Part shown: in pieces, positions 1 to 5,767 of the stretch
Numbering within the stretch: position 1 is the first letter of the stretch
Layout: the number at the start of each line of letters is the position of its first letter
From: Bacteroidales bacterium
Lineage (GTDB): Bacteria; Bacteroidota; Bacteroidia; Bacteroidales; UBA932
Assembly: GCA_017429885.1 (NCBI GenBank)
Contig: JAFROA010000015.1
Coordinates: 1 to 8,790, forward strand
Direction of reading: 5' to 3'
DNA length: 8,790 nucleotides
The notes under the pieces: model-generated
Database searches by the model: none
What the model was told of the DNA's origin: nothing
What the model saw: only the letters and a program-made list of their open reading frames with translations
Position numbers and translations under genes: made by a program

Positions 1-288
1 ATCGGCACCCTTGAGGACGCCATCGCTTACGCCGCCTCTCTTGGCGGAGATCCCGATGTGGCCGCCTGGAATGTGACAGGATATCCCAAACCTCTGAGTG
101 TGATGCAGCAGATCATGACCCAATTGAGAGGCAAGAACCCTGATGCAGAGGAAGTCGTTGAGAATGTTCTGGAAGGCACTCCGATGGAAGGAATAGCCCG
201 TTCATTGCTCCAGTGGCAGAGGACTTGGGCCAAAGGCAATGGCCAGTTGGTCTTCGCCCGCCTGCCTTTCGAGTTCGAGATTAAATAA
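1..288 (+). CDS. sppA: Signal peptide peptidase SppA (protease IV family), C-terminal fragment
   Basis: This is the 3' end of a gene that begins outside the window; 95 codons are visible before a TAA stop at 286-288. SppA is a membrane-anchored serine protease that degrades signal peptides left in the membrane after protein export. The visible part starts with a segment reading IGTLEDAIAYAASLGG, which resembles the region following 'GL.D.iG' in SppA where the chain runs into the AA-rich helix. It continues with a 'v..YPkP.s' stretch and ends in a LVFARLPFEFEIK-like tail, as in SppA proteins of Bacteroidota. The catalytic Ser and Lys would lie upstream and cannot be checked. The family call rests on this tail only. 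The stop codon lies inside the 3' end of the convergent tilS gene (8-bp overlap). Confidence 0.72.
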   Translation: MGTLEDAIAYAASLGGDPDVAAWNVTGYPKPLSVMQQIMTQLRGKNPDAEEVVENVLEGTPMEGIARSLLQWQRTWAKGNGQLVFARLPFEFEIK

Positions 289-1630
289 GACGGATTTTGA
301 TAGCGGTTGCCACTCCTTCCGCTGAGGGCACCGCGACAGATTCGTCAATACGATAGCCAATCAAAGCATGGACATGGGAGCCTTCGTCAGCGATGACGAG
401 GGCTTTCTCCTTCTGGAAGGCATCGAATTTAAGGTCATTGAACAAATCGCTCAGTTTCTTGCGGCGACCTTTCATGCCAAGGGGACGCATCCAGTCTCCT
501 GGTTGCCAGAGACGGATAGTCACAGGGAACCGGAGATTTGCCACAGTAGTTCCTAACGGCTGTTTCACTTCCTGAATATCAGCGATTTCCACAACGAACT
601 CAACCCCTTCTATTGAGTATTTCCCTGGTCCGGAGACCACAACTGAACCGCATGAGAGAGACTTCCCACCTTCTCGGGAGACAGCATCAACTGTGATAGA
701 CCCACGGGAAGTCCGGGCAAGATGGGTTTGTGAATGGAACTCCCTCCCACTGAAAGTGTTCCCGCTCTTGATCAGCTCAATAATATCGCTGATCACCGAC
801 TCGTTGAACCCATACGGCTCCAACAACCTGTACAGCAGGTACTCCCAATGAGGCTCCTCCACCAACGAATCCAACTGGATTGTGTTACCAGACATAACCT
901 CTGGCTTCAGGCTGGAGACAAAATCATCCGCTATTTCCTGAACCTGTGAGAAACGCCTCATATCGGCATTGAGAGAGTCCAGGAAGGATGGATTGACCTT
1001 CTCGAAAAGGGGAAATACCTCATTCCGGATGAGATTCCTCTTATATGCTGAATCAGCGTTCGTGCTGTCCTCCCGCCACTCAAGACCTTTTGACAAGGCA
1101 TATTCCCTAATTTCTTCCCTGGAGAAACCCAACATGGGCCGGATCAAGGAAGCTGATGATCCGGGCAATGGGGACGCCTTCCGCATTCCAAGAACGCCTT
1201 TAAGTCCTGTCCCACGTAACAAATTAAGGATCAATGTCTCGGCATTATCATTGGCATTATGTGCCACCGCCAACGCCGTGAAACCTTTCTCCTCACAAAG
1301 AGAAGCGAACCATGCGTATCGTAGCTCCCTGGCAGCCATCTCCACACTGATTCCATGAGCTGAGGCATACCCCTCGGTGTCGAAATCCTTCTTAAAGAAG
1401 CGGAGACCATGAGCCTCGGCCCATTCCCTGACAAAAGCCTCGTCGGCGTCACTTTCCTCACCTCTTAAGTGGAAATTACAATGAGCCAAAGAGATAGCAT
1501 ACTTGTGCGGAGATTCCAGAAACAGCGCCGCCATAACCATGGAGTCAATCCCTCCGCTCACAGCGAGAAGGACCGCCCCTCCATCACAAGGAAGCGACCC
1601 GTCAAGACATCTGTCAAAACGGTCCCGCAT
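281..1630 (-). CDS. tilS: tRNA(Ile)-lysidine synthase TilS
   Basis: TilS is a cytoplasmic enzyme that uses ATP and lysine to convert C34 of the CAU-anticodon tRNA-Ile2 to lysidine, so that it reads AUA and accepts isoleucine instead of methionine. The 449-residue protein has the usual length. The N-terminal PP-loop ATPase signature SGGIDS is at residues 25-30. It is followed by CNFHLRGEES (51-60), the AHNANDNAET motif (123-132) with NLLRGTGLKG after it, and RPML...REEI...WREDSTN...YKRNLIRNEV across about 164-205, all typical of the family. The C-terminal substrate-binding domain is present (IRLWQPGDWMRPLGMKGRRK, about 372-391). The ATG at 1628-1630 lies 9 bp after the stop of the DUF3078 gene and has no clear Shine-Dalgarno site, so coupled translation is plausible. 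It is the last gene of the inferred proS operon and ends overlapping sppA. It is expected to be essential unless another tRNA-Ile decodes AUA. Confidence 0.96.
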   Translation of the reverse strand: MRDRFDRCLDGSLPCDGGAVLLAVSGGIDSMVMAALFLESPHKYAISLAHCNFHLRGEESDADEAFVREWAEAHGLRFFKKDFDTEGYASAHGISVEMAARELRYAWFASLCEEKGFTALAVAHNANDNAETLILNLLRGTGLKGVLGMRKASPLPGSSASLIRPMLGFSREEIREYALSKGLEWREDSTNADSAYKRNLIRNEVFPLFEKVNPSFLDSLNADMRRFSQVQEIADDFVSSLKPEVMSGNTIQLDSLVEEPHWEYLLYRLLEPYGFNESVISDIIELIKSGNTFSGREFHSQTHLARTSRGSITVDAVSREGGKSLSCGSVVVSGPGKYSIEGVEFVVEIADIQEVKQPLGTTVANLRFPVTIRLWQPGDWMRPLGMKGRRKKLSDLFNDLKFDAFQKEKALVIADEGSHVHALIGYRIDESVAVPSAEGVATAIKIRLI

Positions 1631-1639
1631 ATCCCGAGA

Positions 1640-2737
1640 CTATTTCTTGTTCGTGAACGAGTAAGTGAACCCAAACTGCATGAATTCCTTGAGCTGAACA
1701 GTCCTGTGGCCGTTAGGGAACTTCTCGTCGATGATGAGGATAGTATCGTCGTAAATAAGGTTCGTGGTCAAGTTCAGTGAGAAGAACTTGCTGAACCTCC
1801 ACTGGATGGTGTTGTCCCAGTTGACACGGAAATTCTGCGGATTCTTAAGGTAATTGGAGAAGAGGATCAAGTTGCTGTTGACATCGAACTTATTGTTGAT
1901 CTGGAACTTCACGTTAGTCGTGAGCTGGGCTCCCAAAGCGAATGTCAGAGGCCTGTAGTAATCACCAGTGATGAAATAGACGCCGGCTTCATCCTTCTTG
2001 TCCGGATACTGGGCCGCGTCCTCGTACTGGCTCTTCCTGGTCATACCGTAATTCTTCCTGAGCTTCTCGTTGCCCACGATCGTGGTGCTTCCGGTCAAGG
2101 GTGCGAAGTTGACTGTCAACCATTTGTTAGGAACCCAAGCGATACCAAGACCCAATGTCATAGTAGCGGGCGAGAAGAACCCGGATTTCAAGATCCTGGC
2201 GTCCCTCCATTGCTTCGGCGTCGGCTCCTCGTCAGCCTCAACCGCCGGTGTCGGGTAATTCCATCCGTTGGAGGTCTGGTTCAGGAAAGTGAAATTCGCG
2301 GTATAGTTCAACTTCTCCTTGACCTTATATCCCCAAGTACTGGTAAAGAAAGTCCTGTCGACATTCTTTTGGACGATAGGCTTATCCTGGGAGTAGAGGA
2401 AACCATAGTCAAATTCCAGATGGTTTTTCCAATACTTCTTACCCCTTTCCCAATTTGCGTCTCCACGGATGATGGAGTTGAGAGTGTAGTTGTTATTTCC
2501 TCCAGCGGCCCAGCTTGTGAAACTGGTTTGAGCGAAATTCAGCGTAGTCTTCAGAGTGTTGGTCCAATAAACCGGCTTCGGAGGAGCCACGACCACCTCT
2601 GGGGTGTCGGCCAGCGCCTGAGCCGCCTCAGCGGCAGCTGCCTGGGCGTCTTTCTTTGTCTTGTCATCCTGCCCATAAGCCACCATGCTGAATGACATGG
2701 CCAAGATAACCAAGGAATATTCAAGAATACGTCTCAT
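1640..2737 (-). CDS. DUF3078 family predicted outer-membrane protein
   Basis: A 365-residue exported protein that I assign to DUF3078, a Bacteroidota family of unknown function. Residues 1-22 form a signal peptide ending in MVAYG before QDD. A short Lys/Ala-rich linker and a VVVAPPKP segment (about 25-56) follow. The family-like core starts at YWTNTLKTTLNFAQTSFTSW (57-76) followed by AAGGNNNYTLNS, matching the 'Q.sf..W..GG.N' pattern of these proteins. The rest alternates polar and hydrophobic residues with many aromatic strand ends (for example FGFTYSF near the C-terminus), which suggests a beta-barrel in the outer membrane. The start ATG (2735-2737) is supported by AGGA-type sequence just upstream and by the signal peptide. 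It lies 27 bp after proS and 9 bp before tilS, so it is probably cotranscribed with both. No enzymatic motif is visible and its substrate or role is unknown. Confidence 0.85.
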   Translation of the reverse strand: MRRILEYSLVILAMSFSMVAYGQDDKTKKDAQAAAAEAAQALADTPEVVVAPPKPVYWTNTLKTTLNFAQTSFTSWAAGGNNNYTLNSIIRGDANWERGKKYWKNHLEFDYGFLYSQDKPIVQKNVDRTFFTSTWGYKVKEKLNYTANFTFLNQTSNGWNYPTPAVEADEEPTPKQWRDARILKSGFFSPATMTLGLGIAWVPNKWLTVNFAPLTGSTTIVGNEKLRKNYGMTRKSQYEDAAQYPDKKDEAGVYFITGDYYRPLTFALGAQLTTNVKFQINNKFDVNSNLILFSNYLKNPQNFRVNWDNTIQWRFSKFFSLNLTTNLIYDDTILIIDEKFPNGHRTVQLKEFMQFGFTYSFTNKK

Positions 2738-2740
2738 AAA

Positions 2741-2749
2741 TCCTTCCTT
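2741..2749 (-). promoter_or_regulatory. Shine-Dalgarno-like site before the DUF3078 gene
   Basis: On the minus strand the sequence AAGGAAGGA sits directly before the start. Its first AAGGA leaves 7 nt to the ATG at 2737, a normal spacing. It supports this start and differs from the other minus-strand genes here, which have no such motif. Confidence 0.45.
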
Positions 2750-2764
2750 ATATTACTATCAGGT

Positions 2765-4243
2765 CTAGTAAGAGATGGCGAACACCACCCTTTGCTTCGA
2801 CGGCTTACCGGAGAAGATGTCCTTCCCCTCCTCCTCACACACGAAGCTGTCCACGGGGATGCACCTGATAGTGGCTTTGGTGGCATCCTTGATCGCTTGT
2901 TCGGTCTCGGCGGTCCCGTCCCAATGGCAGAGAAGGAACTTCCCGGTGCCGATCTTCCGCTGGAATTCCTCCCAATCGTCGCATTTCTCAACATTCGAGG
3001 CCCTGAAATCAAAGGCCTTTTTGTAGATGCTCGCCTGGATGTCGTCCAGCAGGGAAGCAATCGACTTGTCAAGTCCCTCGAGGGCGACAGTCTGCTTCTC
3101 AAGAGTGTCCCTGCGGTGCACCTCGACAGTTCCGTTATCAAGGTCACGAGGTCCCATGGCCAGTCTGACAGGGACGCCCTTCAGCTCCCACTCAGCAAAT
3201 TTGAAGCCAGGACGCAGATTGTCACGGTCATCGATCTTCACCGTATGTCCCTCAGCCTCAAGGGCCTTCTTCAGTTTGTCCATTTCCTCAAGAATCCTGG
3301 TCCTCTCCTCGTCCGCCTTGTAAATGGGCACCATAACTACCTGGATAGGAGCGAGTTTCGGAGGAAGGACAAGACCATTGTCATCACCGTGGGCCATGAC
3401 AAGGGCTCCCATCAGACGGGTTGAAACACCCCAGGAAGTCGCCCAGACATATTGCATCTGGCCATCCTTGTCGGTGTACTGAACGTCGAAGGACTTAGCG
3501 AAGTTCTGACCAAGGAAGTGGGACGTTCCCGCTTGGAGAGCCTTACCATCCTGCATCATTCCCTCAATGGTTAGGGTGTCAAGAGCGCCCGCGAAGCGCT
3601 CGTTAGGACTCTTATGCCCGACAATCACCGGCAGGGCCATGTACTCACGCGCGAATTTGGCATAGACACCAACCATTCTCTGAGCCTCCTCAATCGCCTC
3701 CTGGGCAGTCGCATGGGCCGTATGTCCCTCTTGCCAGAGGAACTCGGCGGTGCGGAGGAACAGCCTGGTGCGCATCTCCCAACGGACAACATTCGCCCAT
3801 TGGTTGCACATGATAGGCAGGTCCCTCCAAGACTTGATCCAGTTCTTGTAGGTGCTCCAGATGATAGTCTCGGAAGTGGGTCGCACGATCAGCTCTTCCT
3901 CAAGTTTCGCCTCGGGATCGACTACAACGCCTTTCCCGCCAGGGTCGTTCATCAGCCTGTGATGGGTCACCACGGCGCACTCCTTGGCGAATCCGGCGAC
4001 ATGCTCAGCCTCCTTGCTGAAAAAAGACTTGGGTATGAATAGAGGGAAATAGGCGTTGACGGCTCCAGTCTCTTTGAACATGTCATCCAAAGCCCTTTGC
4101 ATCTTCTCCCAGATAGCGTAGCCATAAGGCTTGATCACCATACATCCCCTGACCGGCGACTGCTCCGCCAAATCAGCCTTCACAACCAGATCATTGTACC
4201 ACTGAGAATAGTTCTCGGACCTTTTTGTCACTTCCTTTGCCAT
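2765..4243 (-). CDS. proS: Prolyl-tRNA synthetase, archaeal/eukaryal-type (class II)
   Basis: ProRS joins proline to tRNA-Pro with ATP in the cytoplasm. The 492-residue protein is the short type without the about 180-residue editing insertion of E. coli-type ProRS. Class II landmarks are visible: the VRPTSET loop (120-126), motif 2 as [20 protein letters not shown] (154-173), [20 protein letters not shown] (237-256), and motif 3 around [20 protein letters not shown] (272-291). The HGxx2-like anticodon-binding domain begins near [10 protein letters not shown] (298-307). The C-terminal region (about 420-492) corresponds to the zinc-binding-like domain of Thermus ProRS, but its Cys pattern is altered: C421, C439, C461 and C469 are scattered and no CxxC pair remains. 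The chain ends in Tyr492, like the C-terminal Tyr that reaches the active site in this subtype. The start ATG (4241-4243) gives the usual [18 protein letters not shown] opening. It is first in the inferred proS-DUF3078-tilS operon and transcribed from the divergent spacer. Confidence 0.97.
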   Translation of the reverse strand: MAKEVTKRSENYSQWYNDLVVKADLAEQSPVRGCMVIKPYGYAIWEKMQRALDDMFKETGAVNAYFPLFIPKSFFSKEAEHVAGFAKECAVVTHHRLMNDPGGKGVVVDPEAKLEEELIVRPTSETIIWSTYKNWIKSWRDLPIMCNQWANVVRWEMRTRLFLRTAEFLWQEGHTAHATAQEAIEEAQRMVGVYAKFAREYMALPVIVGHKSPNERFAGALDTLTIEGMMQDGKALQAGTSHFLGQNFAKSFDVQYTDKDGQMQYVWATSWGVSTRLMGALVMAHGDDNGLVLPPKLAPIQVVMVPIYKADEERTRILEEMDKLKKALEAEGHTVKIDDRDNLRPGFKFAEWELKGVPVRLAMGPRDLDNGTVEVHRRDTLEKQTVALEGLDKSIASLLDDIQASIYKKAFDFRASNVEKCDDWEEFQRKIGTGKFLLCHWDGTAETEQAIKDATKATIRCIPVDSFVCEEEGKDIFSGKPSKQRVVFAISY

Positions 4244-4290
4244 ATCAGAATAATAGTTTGCGGTTCTTGCCGATAATTGTTAATATTGTA

Positions 4291-4298
4291 CAAATTTA
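4291..4298 (-). promoter_or_regulatory. Candidate Bacteroidota -7 promoter box for the proS operon
   Basis: On the minus strand this reads TAAATTTG, an exact match to the Bacteroidota -7 consensus TAnnTTTG. It lies about 48 bp upstream of the proS ATG in the AT-rich divergent spacer. No good TTTG -33 box is found at the usual distance of about 20 bp; the nearest (4324-4327) is about 25 bp away. The call is therefore a motif match in the right place and no more. A weaker match on the plus strand (TACATTCG, 4297-4304) overlaps it by two bases. Confidence 0.35.
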
Positions 4299-4390
4299 CA
4301 TTCGGTACGGATTTTGTTTATTGCAAAACATTAATAAAACAACACCGTCTATAAAACGGTAGCGAAGTTACGAATTAATTGTCAAATTAT

Positions 4391-4395
4391 AGGAG
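4391..4395 (+). promoter_or_regulatory. Shine-Dalgarno-like AGGAG before the aromatic-repeat lipoprotein gene
   Basis: AGGAG stands 8 nt before the ATG at 4404, followed by an A-rich stretch (ttcaaaa). Strong Shine-Dalgarno motifs are uncommon in Bacteroidota, so this fixes the start choice well and hints at efficient translation initiation. Confidence 0.5.
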
Positions 4396-4403
4396 ATTCA
4401 AAA

Positions 4404-5702
4404 ATGAAAACACGCGTATTGCTTTACTTCTCGGCGCTTCTGGCCCTGGCTTCCTGCGGCTCAGCGGCGCGGTACGCCACTGACACCTCAGGACAGAGGT
4501 ATCAGGACGGGATCTACTATACATCTGACGCGTCTGCGACAGAAATGGCATCCACGGCCGACCTCCAGGAAGAGACCGACCTGCTGGTCGCGAAGACAAA
4601 GAACTCCCCGATCTTCATGAAGAGCGGAGAGAAGGTCGACACCTTGTTCATCCCAAACAACAAGGTGGCGAAAATAGATTTCAACAAGAGTGAAAATACC
4701 ACCTCCGTCTACCTGTACGACAACAGTTGGGACACCTGGGCCGCTTACCAGCCTTGGTACTCCGCTTCGTGGTACTCCTGGTATCGCCCGTATTATTCCT
4801 CAATCTATTGGGGGTACAACCCTTGGTACTATGGAGGATGGTACGACCCGTGGTATTACCGTCCGTTCTACCACTATGGTTGGTATGACCCGTGGTACTA
4901 TCGTCCTTACTACCACTATGGTTGGTACGGCTGGTATGACCCTTGGTATTACGACCCTTGGTACTATGATCCGTGGTATTATAGCGGTTGGTATGGTCCT
5001 TACTATGGCTGGTATGGCGGTTACACCTGGCACCATCAGGGATGGGGTCATGGCCCTCACTGGGGTTTCGGTGGAGGCGACAGGGTTTACAGACCCAGGG
5101 TCGCGACGACCGTATCGAACACCAGAGGTGGCATAGGATCTTCATCCAGGTCCGCTGGTGTAAGAAGTTCCTCCATGTCCCGCGCAAGGACTGGAACAGT
5201 CAGTACCAGGACTTCCACCGCCACAAGGTCCTCCGGCACCTCCTCAAGCGCGGCGAGATCATCCATCTCGTCAGTCGCCAGGACAGCGAGGCCGAACTCC
5301 GGCCAGGCTGTCAGGTCTTCTTCGACAGGCACCCGCGTCAGCGGTGGAACCGTAGCAAGCGGATCCTCCAGGACCACATACGGGACCTCAGGCACCACTT
5401 ACAGCCGCTCATCTTCCGGTTCGACCACCTATAGCAGACCGTCCACTTCTTCCAGCTCAAGCCGTTCCAGCGGATCCAGCAGCGGAAGCTACAGGTCATC
5501 ATCCACATCCCGTTCATCCAGCTCCGGCAGCTATTCCAGAAGTTCCTCTTCAGGCAGCTACTCTTCAGGCAGCTACTCTTCAGGGAGCAGTTCCAGAAGC
5601 TCAGGTGGATATAGCGGCGGCAGCTCAGGCGGAGGTTACAGCGGAGGAGGAGGTAGCTCTTCAGGCGGTGGCAGAAGCTCAGGCGGAGGCGGAAGGAGAT
5701 AA
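4404..5702 (+). CDS. Predicted lipoprotein with Tyr/Trp-rich repeats and Ser/Arg/Gly-rich tail
   Basis: I do not recognise a characterised family. Residues 1-17 are a lipoprotein signal peptide with lipobox LASC (Cys18), so the mature protein should be lipid-anchored in the envelope. No acidic run follows the Cys, so the known Bacteroidota surface-export signal is not obvious and periplasmic facing is possible. Residues 19-100 look like a small folded domain with a VDTLFIPNNKVAKIDF stretch. Residues 103-209 contain about 55 Tyr or Trp, including two adjacent 14-residue units (145-172) and three consecutive DPWYY units (179-193). A Gly/His/Trp patch follows (209-225). Residues 227-432 are Ser, Gly, Thr and about 26 Arg with no Asp, Glu or Lys, ending in Gly-rich GGGGRR. 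The start is supported by AGGAG and the signal peptide. The next gene, 62 bp downstream on the same strand, encodes a FadL-like barrel. Similar proteins in Bacteroides have, from memory, carried misleading names such as 'vitellogenin'; this was not checked. A structural or adhesive envelope role is inference. Confidence 0.82.
   Translation: MKTRVLLYFSALLALASCGSAARYATDTSGQRYQDGIYYTSDASATEMASTADLQEETDLLVAKTKNSPIFMKSGEKVDTLFIPNNKVAKIDFNKSENTTSVYLYDNSWDTWAAYQPWYSASWYSWYRPYYSSIYWGYNPWYYGGWYDPWYYRPFYHYGWYDPWYYRPYYHYGWYGWYDPWYYDPWYYDPWYYSGWYGPYYGWYGGYTWHHQGWGHGPHWGFGGGDRVYRPRVATTVSNTRGGIGSSSRSAGVRSSSMSRARTGTVSTRTSTATRSSGTSSSAARSSISSVARTARPNSGQAVRSSSTGTRVSGGTVASGSSRTTYGTSGTTYSRSSSGSTTYSRPSTSSSSSRSSGSSSGSYRSSSTSRSSSSGSYSRSSSSGSYSSGSYSSGSSSRSSGGYSGGSSGGGYSGGGGSSSGGGRSSGGGGRR
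4836..4919 (+). repeat. Two tandem 42-bp units encoding a 14-residue aromatic repeat
   Basis: Units at 4836-4877 and 4878-4919 encode GWYDPWYYRP followed by F or Y and then YHY. They match at 36 of 42 bases; five of the six differences are synonymous third-position changes and the sixth changes Phe to Tyr. It lies inside the aromatic core of the lipoprotein gene. Confidence 0.9.
4938..4982 (+). repeat. Three tandem 15-bp units encoding DPWYY
   Basis: Units at 4938-4952, 4953-4967 and 4968-4982 each encode Asp-Pro-Trp-Tyr-Tyr. All base differences between the three are synonymous (gac/gat, cct/ccg, tat/tac). The same pentapeptide occurs twice more in the upstream 14-residue units. Confidence 0.9.
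5547..5591 (+). repeat. 15-bp tandem repeats in the Ser/Gly tail
   Basis: The unit tcttcaggcagctac (Ser-Ser-Gly-Ser-Tyr) occurs identically at 5547-5561 and 5562-5576, and a diverged third copy follows at 5577-5591. The perfect identity of the first two copies points to recent duplication or slippage, unlike the older aromatic repeats upstream. The unit length keeps the reading frame. Confidence 0.85.
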
Positions 5703-5745
5703 TCTTCTTACCTCTAAATCAATAACTACTTTTCCCTGATTTAAA

Positions 5746-5767
5746 CTATCAAAATCCTATCAAAATG
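5746..5767 (+). repeat. Tandem 11-bp duplication at the start codon of the barrel gene
   Basis: CTATCAAAATC (5746-5756) is followed at once by CTATCAAAATG (5757-5767), whose last three bases are the ATG start of the barrel gene. The copies differ only at the last base. The repeat places two A-rich initiation-like segments in tandem, only one of which has a start codon. Confidence 0.8.

Noticed and set aside
2792..3424. Open frame of 210 codons on the plus strand opposite proS
   Set aside because: It lies wholly antisense to a clear ProRS gene, has no recognisable domain or initiation context, and is expected from the codon use of the real gene.
4344..4360. Inverted repeat ACCGT...ACGGT in the divergent spacer as an operator
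   Set aside because: The arms are only 5 bp with a 7-bp gap, which is expected by chance in 160 bp; there is no second copy.
4836..4982. CRISPR-like array
   Set aside because: The repeats are contiguous, coding and without spacers, and no cas genes are nearby.
4681..5187. Repetitive alternate frames across the aromatic core, on both strands (for example Thr/Gly/Met-rich and Ile/Val/Pro/Arg-rich products)
   Set aside because: They are frame-shifted readings of the same DNA repeats. Only the lipoprotein frame has a signal peptide, a ribosome site and repeats differing at synonymous positions.
5727..5734. TACTTTTC as a separate promoter -7 box for the barrel gene
   Set aside because: It misses the final G of TAnnTTTG and has no -33 partner at the right distance; the 62-bp gap is more simply explained by cotranscription.
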